Assembly (NCBI GenBank): GCA_013694795.1 | Contig: JACDBS010000061.1 | Span: 1 to 6,836 of the forward strand | DNA length: 6,836 bases | From: Chloroflexota bacterium | GTDB taxonomy: Bacteria > Chloroflexota > Limnocylindria > QHBO01 | Reading direction: 5' to 3' | Shown here: piece by piece, positions 1-6,756 of the stretch | Layout of the letters: each line of letters starts with the position of its first letter | Position numbering within the stretch: position 1 is the stretch's first letter | The notes under the pieces: model-generated | The model's database searches: none | What the model was told of the DNA's origin: nothing | What the model saw: the letters and a program-made list of their open reading frames with translations, nothing else | Translations under genes and position numbers: made by a program

Positions 1-1133
1 GTCTCGTACCGGCCTTCGGCCGTGCGCCTCGTCTCGCCATGGAAGCAGAGCAGGTCGCCGTCATCCGCCGCCGATGACGGCTCGGTGCCCTCGATCCGGC
101 GCCCCGTCACCGACGCGTCGGGGTAGCCCTCCGAGGCCACGACCACCCCGACCGCTGCCCCCGCGCGCACGGCCACCGAGTCCTCCATCAGCCGCCGATC
201 CCCGGTGGCCACCCCCAGGAACACAGCCGCCAGGTCGCCGTCCAGCATCGGCAGGAGCACCTGGGCCTCCGGATCGCCGAAGCGCGCGTTGAACTCGAGG
301 ACCATCGGTCCCTCGTCGGTGAGCATGAGGCCGGCATACAGGACGCCGCGGTACGGGAAGCCGTCGCGAGCCATGCGCCAGGCGATCGGCTCGAACACCT
401 CGGCCGCCGTGCGCTCCAGCGACTCCCGCCCGAACCAGGGCACCGGCGTATAGGCCCCCATGCCTCCGGTATTCGGGCCGGCGTCGCCATCTCCGAGGCG
501 CTTGTAGTCGCAGGCTGCAGCCAACGGCACCACGACCTGGTCGCTGACGAGCGCGAAGGCGCTCACCTCGCGCCCGCTGAGCCGTTCCTCGAGCACCACG
601 CGGGCGCCGGGCGCCACGGATGCAAAGAGCTCGCGCACCGCGGCCTCGGCGTCGGCGTGCGTGTCCGGCACCACGACCCCTTTGCCGGCTGCCAACCAAT
701 CGGCCTTGACCACCGGCGGCCGCTCGGCTCGGCCCACGTGCGCCAGCGCGGCATCCGGATCCGTGAAGCTGGCCGCCGCCGGGGTCGCCACCCCCGCCCG
801 CTCCATCTGGCCCTTCGCGAAGGTCTTGCTCGACTCCAGGCGCGCCGCGGCGCGCATCGGTCCGAAGGTAGGAACGCGGGCCGCAATGAGCTCATCCACC
901 ACCCCGGCCGCGAGTGGCGTCTCCGGACCGATGACGACCAGGTCGTATCGGTCGCGTGTTGCATGGCGAGTGACCGCCAGTGGGTCGGTGATGTCGATGT
1001 CCACGCTTTCGCCCACCGACGCGGTGCCGCCGTTGCCGGGCGCGACTCGAACGGTCCGAACGCCCTCGTCTCGCGCCAGCCTCCAGGCGAGCGCGTGCTC
1101 TCGTGCACCCGAACCGAGCACGAGGACGTTCAT
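1..1133 (-). CDS. purD: Phosphoribosylamine--glycine ligase (GAR synthetase), 3' end cut off by window edge
   Basis: Cytosolic enzyme of de novo purine synthesis that joins 5-phosphoribosylamine and glycine, with ATP, to give glycinamide ribonucleotide. My minus-strand translation from the ATG at 1133-1131 is open for 377 codons to the left edge. It begins MNVLVLGSGAREHALAW, the standard PurD N-terminal nucleotide-fold motif. Further landmarks are GPETPLAAGVVDEL, the ATP-grasp glycine-rich loop KADWLAAGKGV (residues 143-153), GPNTGGMGAY (219-228) and the metal/ATP-binding stretch EFNARFGDPEAQVLLP (280-295). PurD is usually about 420-430 residues, so roughly 45-50 C-terminal residues lie outside the window. 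The start is fixed by the family N-terminus; there is no Shine-Dalgarno. The one oddity is Trp146 where most family members have Gly in KADGLAAGKGV. The gene lies 53 bp downstream of the UPF0182 gene on the same strand, with a hairpin between them. Identity is certain from the motifs. Confidence 0.97.
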   Translation of the reverse strand, partial: MNVLVLGSGAREHALAWRLARDEGVRTVRVAPGNGGTASVGESVDIDITDPLAVTRHATRDRYDLVVIGPETPLAAGVVDELIAARVPTFGPMRAAARLESSKTFAKGQMERAGVATPAAASFTDPDAALAHVGRAERPPVVKADWLAAGKGVVVPDTHADAEAAVRELFASVAPGARVVLEERLSGREVSAFALVSDQVVVPLAAACDYKRLGDGDAGPNTGGMGAYTPVPWFGRESLERTAAEVFEPIAWRMARDGFPYRGVLYAGLMLTDEGPMVLEFNARFGDPEAQVLLPMLDGDLAAVFLGVATGDRRLMEDSVAVRAGAAVGVVVASEGYPDASVTGRRIEGTEPSSAADDGDLLCFHGETRRTAEGRYE

Positions 1134-1139
1134 GGCCCG

Positions 1140-1145
1140 AGTCTA
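1140..1145 (-). promoter_or_regulatory. Candidate -10 element (TAGACT) for purD
   Basis: Read on the minus strand, TAGACT (TANNNT pattern) ends six bases before the purD ATG, and no Shine-Dalgarno lies between them. This spacing would place the transcript start at or next to the ATG, giving a leaderless mRNA. No recognisable -35 hexamer lies 16-18 bases further upstream, where the hairpin sits. The seven-base string TAGACTC also occurs upstream of guaA. A six-base match in isolation is weak evidence. Confidence 0.35.
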
Positions 1146-1161
1146 GGGTCGGATAGACCGG

Positions 1162-1183
1162 CCGCGCCGATGTATCGGCGCGG
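1162..1183 (-). terminator. Perfect GC-rich hairpin after the UPF0182 stop codon
   Basis: Left arm CCGCGCCGA (1162-1170) and right arm TCGGCGCGG (1175-1183) are perfect reverse complements around the four-base loop TGTA. The hairpin starts three bases after the UPF0182 stop codon (1189-1187) in the direction of transcription. No T-run follows on the minus strand, so it is not a classic Rho-independent terminator. It could be a U-less terminator, a 3'-end stabiliser, or an attenuating structure ahead of purD. The inverted repeat is certain; its function is inferred. Confidence 0.5.
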
Positions 1184-1186
1184 ACC

Positions 1187-4153
1187 TCAGTCGGCGAGTG
1201 CGGCGAGGGCCTCGAGCACCGCGGCGAGCTCATCGATGCGCTCCTGGTAGGTGCCGAGGTCACCCGCATCCAGGGCAGCCTGCGCCTCGTCATACAGGCG
1301 CTGCGCCTCGGCGACCAGGCCGGCTACGTCGGGCGGCAGCTCTCCGGGCGACTCGCCCGGCGAAGGAGACGGAGCCGGTGACTCGCCCGGCTCCGGCGCT
1401 TCGGGCGGGGGTGGCTCGGCCTGGCCAAGGAGCTGGCGCAGTCCCTGCTCGACCGTCTCCGCAAAGGCGACGTTCTGCTGGTCGGCCATGATCACGCGCA
1501 CGAACTCGGGGAAGGGGGCGCCGTCGGCCTGGAGGAAGATCGGCTCCACGTACAGGAGCCCGTCCTCCCCGATGGGCAGGACCAGGAGATTGCCGCGCAC
1601 GACGGTGGAGCCCGCATTCGACCACAGCGTGAACTGCTCGCTGATGGCATCGTCGGCGCCGATGCGTCCCTCGATCTGGGCGGGTCCCTGGGTGGTGGTC
1701 CCGGTCGGGAACTGGAACACGATGCGCTCGCCGTAGAAGCCGGGGTCCATCCGCGCTGCGACCCAGGCGATCATGTTGGGCCGGTCCTCCGGGACCATGG
1801 GCTGGATGAGGACGAACTCCGCCTCGTCCTCCCCGGGGATGCGCATGGTGACGTAGTAGGGTTCAATCGGCTCACCCGACCCGGCCACCTGGTCAGCTGG
1901 GATGGCCCAGCGGTCGTCCTCGTTGTAGAAGGTCGTGGCGCCGTTCTCGGTCGCGGGCAGGTGATACAGGCGGAAGGCCTCGTTCTGGGCGGTGAACAGG
2001 TCCTCGGGATAGCGGAGGTGGTCTTCCAGCTCAGCCGGGAGGGCGTCCATCGACTCGAACAGGTTCGGGAAGATGCGCGCGTAGGCGGCGATGATCGGCT
2101 CGTCCGGCTCCGTGATGAAGAAGCGGACCGTGCCGTCATAGGCGTCCATCACGACCTTGACACTGTTGCGGATGTAGTTCGCGCCGGCGAAGCGGCTCGT
2201 GGCCGGCAGCGGCTGCGCGTTCGGGTAGCGATCGGTGACGGTGTACGCATCCCACACCCACAGAAGCCGATCGTCGGCGCTGACGATGTACGGGTCGCCG
2301 TCGTAGGCGAGGAACGGCGCTATCTTTGGAACGCGCTCATCGATCGCGCGGTCGAACAGAACCTGCGACTCGTCGGTCAGCTGGTTGCTGATCAGCATGT
2401 TGAAGTCGCCGAAGCGCAGCGCGAAGAGCGCCCGCGCCAGCGGATTGCCGATCCCCACGCCGGTCGTGCCGTCCCACACGGTGGTGGCGCCCGCCTCGCT
2501 CTCGCCATCGGTGTCGAGCGGGTAGTCGAACTCATCGGTGGTCGTCCCGGTCACGATGGGCGTATCGGTCACCTCGCCGAAGTAGATGCGCGGCTCTCCG
2601 ACCGGCAGCTGCGGATCGCGGTTGATGCCGCTGACGAGGTAGTCGGGGGTGCCCTGGTCGGTGACCGCGTCGACCGGCACGGCGGTGATGCCGTAGCCAT
2701 GGGTGTAGACCAGGCGCTCGTTGGTCCAGGTCCGGTTGGCACCGAAGCGCTCGACGTCGAGCTCGCGCGCGCTGAGCATGATCTGGCGCTGCTCGCCACC
2801 GATGTCGTAGCGGTCGATGTCGACATCGGTGAAGGTGTAATAGCGACGCAGGATCTGCTGCTGGCCGAAGGTCGTGAGCAGCGGCCGGTAGTCCCACAGG
2901 CGCAGGTTGTCGATGGTGGCCGCGTCGTTGGCGAAGACCTCCGGGGTCAGGTCCTGCTCGCCGGTGAAGCGTCGCTGCTCGATGGCGTCGAGGTCGAACG
3001 CCGCGCGCGTCGCGCTGATGTGGTTTGCGATGTACGGCCGCTCCACGTTGAGCTCGTTCGGGTTGACCTGCACGGTCTGGACGAAGCTCGGGTACAGGCC
3101 GCCGACGACGACGGACAGCACGAGCCACGCGCCGCCCGCCAGCGCCAGCAGCCAGAGGGTGCGGAACCAGGTGTTGAGCAGCAGCAGCGCGGCGGCGGCC
3201 AGTGCCACCACGGTCAGGATGACCGATGCGGGGTACTGCGCATTCATGTCGGTGTAGAGCGCCGCCTGCACGTTGCCGCCCCAGCCGCGCGTCGAGTACG
3301 CCAGCTCGGCGATGTCGAGCTGGTAGCCGCCGGCCGTGACCACCAGCAACAAAGCGCCGATGACCGACAGGTGCGCCCGCACCGGCGCGGTGAGGTGGAA
3401 CTGCCAGCGCAGCGCCCGCGCGGCGTAGGTCCCCAGGGTCAGCAGGCCGACCACGATGAGCGTGGTCGAGGCCCAACTGAGGAGGAAGCGCAAGAACGGC
3501 AGGTCAAAGACGTAGAAGCCGATATCGCGCCCGAGCGTCGGGTCGATGACGCCCCACTCGTCGCCGTTGATGAAGAGGAGGATCGTCTCCCAGTTCCCGC
3601 TCCAGGCTGCCCCGCTGCCCAGGGCCAGAAGGACGGCCACCACCGCGAGGGCAACACCGATGAGGCGCGACGCGTCGGGCATTTCGATCCCGCCTAACTG
3701 CCGAACGGGAGCCTGCGGCGCGATGCGACGCGCCAGCCACGGACTGATGAGCGCGGGGACCAGCATGGCCACGAAGCCGATTGCGAACAGCACCACCTGC
3801 GCCCAGAGCCTGGTCTGGAGCACGTCGCGCCGCTCGAGCGCGTCGTACCACATGACATCGGTGATGAGGTTCACGACGCTGCCGAGCAATGCGAAGATGA
3901 CGAAGATGGCCAGCAACCCGCCGCCGATGAGCAGGTAGCGGCGCCACGGGATCTCGTCGGCCACGGGCCGCAGCGGGCGGCCTCCGGTGCCGCCGTTGCC
4001 CCCGCCGTTGCCGCCGCGCCTTCCCTTGCCGATGGGCGTCACGTTGCGCTCCGGCTCATCGCGGCGCTCGAAGGGTCGCCCCTCGCGGCGCGCATCGGCC
4101 TCCTCCTGGCGGCGCTGGAGATCCTCGAGCAGCTTGTCGAACCAACTGGACAT
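1187..4153 (-). CDS. UPF0182 (COG1615) family multi-pass membrane protein, 988 aa
   Basis: Integral membrane protein of the UPF0182/COG1615 family, whose biochemical role is not established. A cytoplasmic N-terminus (1-70) contains a charged helix and a Gly/Asn-rich stretch (GGNGGGNGGTGG, residues 47-58). Seven hydrophobic segments follow at about 73-97, 117-140, 163-184, 219-244, 261-277, 308-329 and 332-353. A large, probably extracytoplasmic domain (about 355-910) carries the conserved-looking stretches VNPNELNVERPYI, TWTNERLVYTHGYG and RYPEDLF. The protein ends in a Pro/Glu/Ser-rich linker (912-940) and a helical tail (942-988, RLYDEAQAALDAGDLGTYQERI) like the TPR-like tail of family members. 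Length matches the usual ~900-1000 residues. The ATG at 4153 is the first start in the frame and precedes a plausible charged cytoplasmic helix; there is no Shine-Dalgarno. The linker is encoded by simple repeats, including the 12-mer GACTCGCCCGGC twice, 30 bp apart (plus-strand 1350 and 1380). The family call is firm; the function is unknown. Confidence 0.94.
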   Translation of the reverse strand: MSSWFDKLLEDLQRRQEEADARREGRPFERRDEPERNVTPIGKGRRGGNGGGNGGTGGRPLRPVADEIPWRRYLLIGGGLLAIFVIFALLGSVVNLITDVMWYDALERRDVLQTRLWAQVVLFAIGFVAMLVPALISPWLARRIAPQAPVRQLGGIEMPDASRLIGVALAVVAVLLALGSGAAWSGNWETILLFINGDEWGVIDPTLGRDIGFYVFDLPFLRFLLSWASTTLIVVGLLTLGTYAARALRWQFHLTAPVRAHLSVIGALLLVVTAGGYQLDIAELAYSTRGWGGNVQAALYTDMNAQYPASVILTVVALAAAALLLLNTWFRTLWLLALAGGAWLVLSVVVGGLYPSFVQTVQVNPNELNVERPYIANHISATRAAFDLDAIEQRRFTGEQDLTPEVFANDAATIDNLRLWDYRPLLTTFGQQQILRRYYTFTDVDIDRYDIGGEQRQIMLSARELDVERFGANRTWTNERLVYTHGYGITAVPVDAVTDQGTPDYLVSGINRDPQLPVGEPRIYFGEVTDTPIVTGTTTDEFDYPLDTDGESEAGATTVWDGTTGVGIGNPLARALFALRFGDFNMLISNQLTDESQVLFDRAIDERVPKIAPFLAYDGDPYIVSADDRLLWVWDAYTVTDRYPNAQPLPATSRFAGANYIRNSVKVVMDAYDGTVRFFITEPDEPIIAAYARIFPNLFESMDALPAELEDHLRYPEDLFTAQNEAFRLYHLPATENGATTFYNEDDRWAIPADQVAGSGEPIEPYYVTMRIPGEDEAEFVLIQPMVPEDRPNMIAWVAARMDPGFYGERIVFQFPTGTTTQGPAQIEGRIGADDAISEQFTLWSNAGSTVVRGNLLVLPIGEDGLLYVEPIFLQADGAPFPEFVRVIMADQQNVAFAETVEQGLRQLLGQAEPPPPEAPEPGESPAPSPSPGESPGELPPDVAGLVAEAQRLYDEAQAALDAGDLGTYQERIDELAAVLEALAALAD

Positions 4154-4162
4154 GTGCGCCGC

Positions 4163-4168
4163 ATGCTA
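4163..4168 (-). promoter_or_regulatory. Candidate -10 element (TAGCAT) for the UPF0182 gene
   Basis: On the minus strand TAGCAT ends nine bases before the UPF0182 ATG. It fits the TANNNT pattern seen before purD and vapB, and no purine-rich Shine-Dalgarno lies in the spacer. It would give a leaderless or very short-leader mRNA. No -35 match was found at normal spacing, so this rests on one short motif and its position. Confidence 0.3.
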
Positions 4169-4177
4169 CCGGTTGCT

Positions 4178-4236
4178 GCGCGGCCCGCGCCGGCAGTTGT
4201 CGAACGTGGTAGCCCGCCCGGCGCCCTGACGCGCCG
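4178..4236. promoter_or_regulatory. Two short inverted repeats in the divergent UPF0182/vapB region (possible VapB operator)
   Basis: Two palindromic elements lie in the 116 bp divergent intergenic region. One is GCGCGG-C-CCGCGC at 4178-4190. The other is CGGCGC (4219-4224) with GCGCCG (4231-4236) around a six-base loop. Ribbon-helix-helix antitoxins such as VapB usually bind palindromes upstream of their own gene, so these are candidate autoregulatory operator sites. In such GC-rich DNA, six-base arms can easily arise by chance, so the assignment is tentative. Confidence 0.22.
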
Positions 4237-4256
4237 ACGTGCTGGGGCCATTGTGC

Positions 4257-4262
4257 TATCAT
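4257..4262 (+). promoter_or_regulatory. Candidate -10 element (TATCAT) for vapBC
   Basis: TATCAT is a good -10 match placed seven bases before the vapB ATG at 4270. No Shine-Dalgarno is present upstream of that ATG, so a leaderless transcript starting at or beside it is the simplest reading. No convincing -35 element lies at 4233-4240. The motif also supports ATG 4270 over the adjacent TTG at 4267. Confidence 0.42.
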
Positions 4263-4269
4263 CTGCTTG

Positions 4270-4581
4270 ATGTCATCACGTCGCCTTCAGCGGACGCCCG
4301 TCCAGGTCTACCTCGAACCACGGCAGCTCGAGATGCTTCGTGACCTCGCCGAGCGTCGGAATGAACCAATGACCCACCTCGTGCGCGAGAGCCTCGAGCG
4401 GTACCTCGTGGATGAGATCGGCGAGGACGATCCCCTGCTGGGGCTTGTCGGGTTGATCGCGTCGGGCGAGCCGGACACGGCCGCCGAGCACGATCGCGTC
4501 CTGACCGAGCATCAGCTGGCAAAGTGGACCGGCTCAGCTCATTTACCCACAGGAGGCGCCGATGACGCCCGCAGGCGATGA
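4270..4581 (+). CDS. vapB: VapB-like ribbon-helix-helix antitoxin
   Basis: Predicted antitoxin that would bind and neutralise the PIN toxin encoded next to it and repress their shared promoter. The 103-residue product has a CopG/Arc-type ribbon-helix-helix domain: a short strand (TPVQVYL, about 9-15), helix A (17-30, RQLEMLRDLAERR) and helix B (33-46, PMTHLVRESLERYL). A DPLLGLVGLIASG segment (54-66) follows, resembling the toxin-contacting region of many RHH antitoxins paired with PIN toxins. The last ~20 residues (82-103) look like an unstructured tail and hold the Shine-Dalgarno of the downstream region in their DNA. I chose ATG 4270; TTG at 4267 would add one residue. The stop overlaps the vapC start as ATGA. 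Antitoxin role is inferred from fold and partner; it could also be called simply a CopG-family regulator. Confidence 0.88.
   Translation: MSSRRLQRTPVQVYLEPRQLEMLRDLAERRNEPMTHLVRESLERYLVDEIGEDDPLLGLVGLIASGEPDTAAEHDRVLTEHQLAKWTGSAHLPTGGADDARRR
4551..4556 (+). promoter_or_regulatory. Strong Shine-Dalgarno (AGGAGG) inside the end of vapB
   Basis: AGGAGG lies within vapB codons 94-96. It sits five bases before ATG 4562, an ideal spacing, but that ATG is out of frame with vapC and opens a 24-codon ORF ending at TAG 4634-4636. The vapC ATG at 4578 is 21 bases away, which is long for direct use, and vapC cannot start earlier than 4566 because of an in-frame TGA at 4563. The site may load ribosomes that then shift or scan to vapC, or it may serve the mini-ORF. 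Confidence 0.6.
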
Positions 4582-4985
4582 ATCCGGTCTTCGTCGACAC
4601 GTCCGCTTGGTACGCCATCACCGATCGGACCGATAGCGACCATGCGTCCGCCGTGGCAGCGCTCAAGCGCCTGGCGAGCTCACGGGCGCGGCTGGTCACG
4701 ACTGGACATGTCCTGGCCGAGCTTCATCGGCTGACGCTGCACCGCAGCCATCGGCAGGCGGCCGCCGAGGCGGTCCGGCGGATCGTCTCGACGCCCCGGG
4801 TGGAGCTGGTCCACGCGGATGCAGCCGACCTTGACGCCGCGCTCGGCTGGATCGATCGGTTCCCCGACCAGGAGTTCACCCTCACCGATGCCACCGGCTT
4901 CGCGGTCATGGAACGCCTGAGCATCCGGCGCGCCTTCGCGTACGACGCCGACTTCGCCGTCGCCGGCTTCGAGCTCGAGGGCTGA
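4578..4985 (+). CDS. vapC: VapC-like PIN-domain ribonuclease toxin
   Basis: Predicted Mg2+-dependent PIN-domain endoribonuclease, the toxin of a type II toxin-antitoxin pair; family members cut tRNA, rRNA or mRNA and stop translation until neutralised by VapB. The 135-residue product has full PIN length. It starts with the diagnostic PVFVDTSAWYA, whose Asp7 is the first catalytic acid. The other expected acids are present: Glu48 in HVLAELHRL, Asp104 in LTDATGFAVM and Asp123 or Asp125 in AYDADFAVAGF. The toxin therefore looks catalytically intact. The start ATG overlaps the vapB stop by four bases (ATGA), indicating translational coupling, with an in-frame TGA just upstream excluding an earlier start. 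The 3' end is convergent with guaA, 61 bp away. Target RNA cannot be read from sequence. Confidence 0.92.
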   Translation: MNPVFVDTSAWYAITDRTDSDHASAVAALKRLASSRARLVTTGHVLAELHRLTLHRSHRQAAAEAVRRIVSTPRVELVHADAADLDAALGWIDRFPDQEFTLTDATGFAVMERLSIRRAFAYDADFAVAGFELEG

Positions 4986-5046
4986 AGCAAGCCGTCGGAT
5001 CGGCCACCTGGATGTCCACTTCGGACGCGTCGGACCGGACTGAGCG

Positions 5047-6756
5047 TTACTCCCACTCGATGGTGGCGGGCGGCTTCGAGCTGATGTCGTAGACCACGCG
5101 GTTCACGCCCGGCACCTCGTTCACGATCCGTGAGCTGATCTTGGCGAGGACCTCGTACGGAAGACGTGCCCAATCAGCGGTCATCCCGTCGTCCGACGTC
5201 ACTGCCCGCACGGCCACCACGTTCGCGTACGTGCGCCCATCACCCATCACACCCACCGAACGCACCGGCGTGAGAATCGCGAACGATTGCCACAGCGACC
5301 GATACAGCCCGGCGGCCTTGATCTCGTCGATCACGATCCAGTCGGCCTCGCGCAGCGTGTCGAGCCGCTGGGCAGTCACTTCGCCGATGATCCGGATGGC
5401 GAGCCCCGGGCCCGGAAAGGGCTGCCGCTGGACCATTGCCTCGGGCAGGCCGAGCTCCAGGCCAACCCGACGCACCTCGTCCTTGAACAGGTAGCGCAGC
5501 GGCTCGATGAGCTTGAAGCGCAGGTCCGACGGCAGCCCGCCCACGTTGTGGTGGGTCTTGATCTTCTGCGACGTCTTCGTCTCCGCGGTCTTCGACTCGA
5601 TCACGTCCGGGTACAGCGTGCCCTGGGTCAGGAAGTCGATCTGTCCCAGCTTCGCCGCCTCCTCCTCGAAGACGCGGATGAACTCGTCGCCGATGATGCG
5701 CCGCTTCTCTTCCGGATCATCCACCCCCGCCAGGCGACGGATGAACCGATCCCGAGCGTCGACCATCACCAGCCTCATGCCCAAATCCCGCTCGAAGGTG
5801 ACGCGCAACAGCTCGGACTCGCGCTTGCGCATGAGCCCGTGGTCGACATAAATGCAGGTCAGCTGATCACCGATGGCCCGATGCACCAGCGTCGCAGCCA
5901 CCGCGGAGTCCACGCCGCCGGAGAGCGCGCAGATGACGTGCCCCGCTCCCACCCGATCGCGGATCTCGGCGACCGTCGTCTCGATCAGGTTGCCCGCTGT
6001 CCACGTCGGCCGGATGCCGGCGATCTCGACCACGAAGTTGCGCAGGACATCGCGCCCGATGGGCGTGTGGACCACCTCGGGATGGAACTGGATGCCATAC
6101 AGGTTGCGCGACGGATCAGCCAGGCCGGCGTATGGGGTCGAATCGGTCTGGGCGGTGGCGCGGAAGCCCTCGGGCGCTCTGAGGATCGAGTCACCATGGC
6201 TCATCCACACCGGCTGATCGCGCTCAATGCCGGCGAAGAGCCCGTCGGCATCGGTCAGGCTGACGGTGGCCGGCCCGTACTCGCGCTTTGCCGACGGAAC
6301 GACCTCGCCGCCCAGCTCGTGGGCCATGAGCTGGAGGCCGTAGCAGATGCCAAGGACCGGGATCCGGCCGGACCACAGCGCCGGGTCGGCTCGAGGCGCA
6401 TCAGTGTCGTAGACCGATGACGGACCGCCGGACAGGATCACAGCCTTCGCGTTTCGTCGCTCCAGCTCGGCCATGGGCGTGTCGTGCGGCAGGAGCTCGG
6501 AGTACACGTTGAGCTCGCGCACGCGTCGTGCGATGAGCTGAGCGAACTGGCTGCCGAAGTCGAGCACGACGACCGTGTCCGGCTGCTCCGGTGCCTCGGT
6601 CTCGACGCGTTGCGGTGGCGCGGCGTGGAGCGCCTGCTCGAGGTACGCCTCGACCTCGGCATCGTCGGGGGCGAGGACACGATGGCCGGCGTTGGCCGCC
6701 TCGCCGTGGACCGTCCGTCCTCGCTCCGTGGGTTGCGCTTCGCGGGTGTCACTCAA
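5047..6756 (-). CDS. guaA: GMP synthetase (glutamine-hydrolysing), with N-terminal extension
   Basis: Cytosolic enzyme that converts XMP, glutamine and ATP to GMP, the last step of guanine nucleotide synthesis. The 569-residue product has all domains. The class I glutamine amidotransferase begins at TVVVLDFGSQF (61-71), with catalytic Cys138 in GICYGLQ and His225/Glu227 in FHPEV. The ATP pyrophosphatase P-loop SGGVDS is at 279-284, followed by YVDHGLMRK (303-311) and QGTLYPDVIESK. The C-terminal dimerisation/XMP domain includes QPFPGPGLAIRIIGE (445-459) and ends in KPPATIEWE. Typical GuaA is about 510-525 residues and starts close to DFGSQ; here about 59 extra residues precede it. No ATG, GTG or TTG codon lies in frame between the TTG at 6756 and the GTG within the first strand, so the extension is probably real. 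TTG is supported by GGAG five bases upstream. The gene is convergent with vapC. Confidence 0.97.
   Translation of the reverse strand: MSDTREAQPTERGRTVHGEAANAGHRVLAPDDAEVEAYLEQALHAAPPQRVETEAPEQPDTVVVLDFGSQFAQLIARRVRELNVYSELLPHDTPMAELERRNAKAVILSGGPSSVYDTDAPRADPALWSGRIPVLGICYGLQLMAHELGGEVVPSAKREYGPATVSLTDADGLFAGIERDQPVWMSHGDSILRAPEGFRATAQTDSTPYAGLADPSRNLYGIQFHPEVVHTPIGRDVLRNFVVEIAGIRPTWTAGNLIETTVAEIRDRVGAGHVICALSGGVDSAVAATLVHRAIGDQLTCIYVDHGLMRKRESELLRVTFERDLGMRLVMVDARDRFIRRLAGVDDPEEKRRIIGDEFIRVFEEEAAKLGQIDFLTQGTLYPDVIESKTAETKTSQKIKTHHNVGGLPSDLRFKLIEPLRYLFKDEVRRVGLELGLPEAMVQRQPFPGPGLAIRIIGEVTAQRLDTLREADWIVIDEIKAAGLYRSLWQSFAILTPVRSVGVMGDGRTYANVVAVRAVTSDDGMTADWARLPYEVLAKISSRIVNEVPGVNRVVYDISSKPPATIEWE

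Noticed and set aside
61..699. 212-codon minus-strand open frame within purD in another frame
   Set aside because: It is extremely Arg/Gly-rich with no family resemblance and overlaps the purD frame, which shows complete PurD motifs.
1961..3697. 578-codon open frame on the plus strand, antisense to the UPF0182 gene
   Set aside because: Its translation is a low-complexity mix of V, R, G, D and A with no recognisable domain, as expected from the complement of a GC-rich coding frame; the minus-strand gene has clear family motifs.
3991..4012. CGCCGTTGCC repeated twice, 12 bp apart
   Set aside because: It simply encodes the Gly/Asn-rich stretch of the UPF0182 N-terminus; no sign of a functional DNA repeat.
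4964..4994. CGGCTT...AAGCCG inverted repeat at the end of vapC as a terminator
   Set aside because: Only six paired bases around a 19-base loop and no T-run; too weak to call in GC-rich DNA.
4986..5046. Possible small RNA or terminator in the convergent vapC/guaA gap
   Set aside because: Only a four-base stem (GTCC-ACTTC-GGAC) and an imperfect GTCGGANCGG direct repeat are visible; neither supports a call.
4964..5081. 12-base repeat CGGCTTCGAGCT in vapC (4964) and guaA (5070)
   Set aside because: Both copies encode unrelated protein ends, and about one such match is expected by chance in a window of this size and composition.
5287..6420. 377-codon open frame on the plus strand, antisense to guaA
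   Set aside because: It is the mirror of the guaA coding frame in GC-rich DNA and shows no domain; guaA is unambiguous on the other strand.
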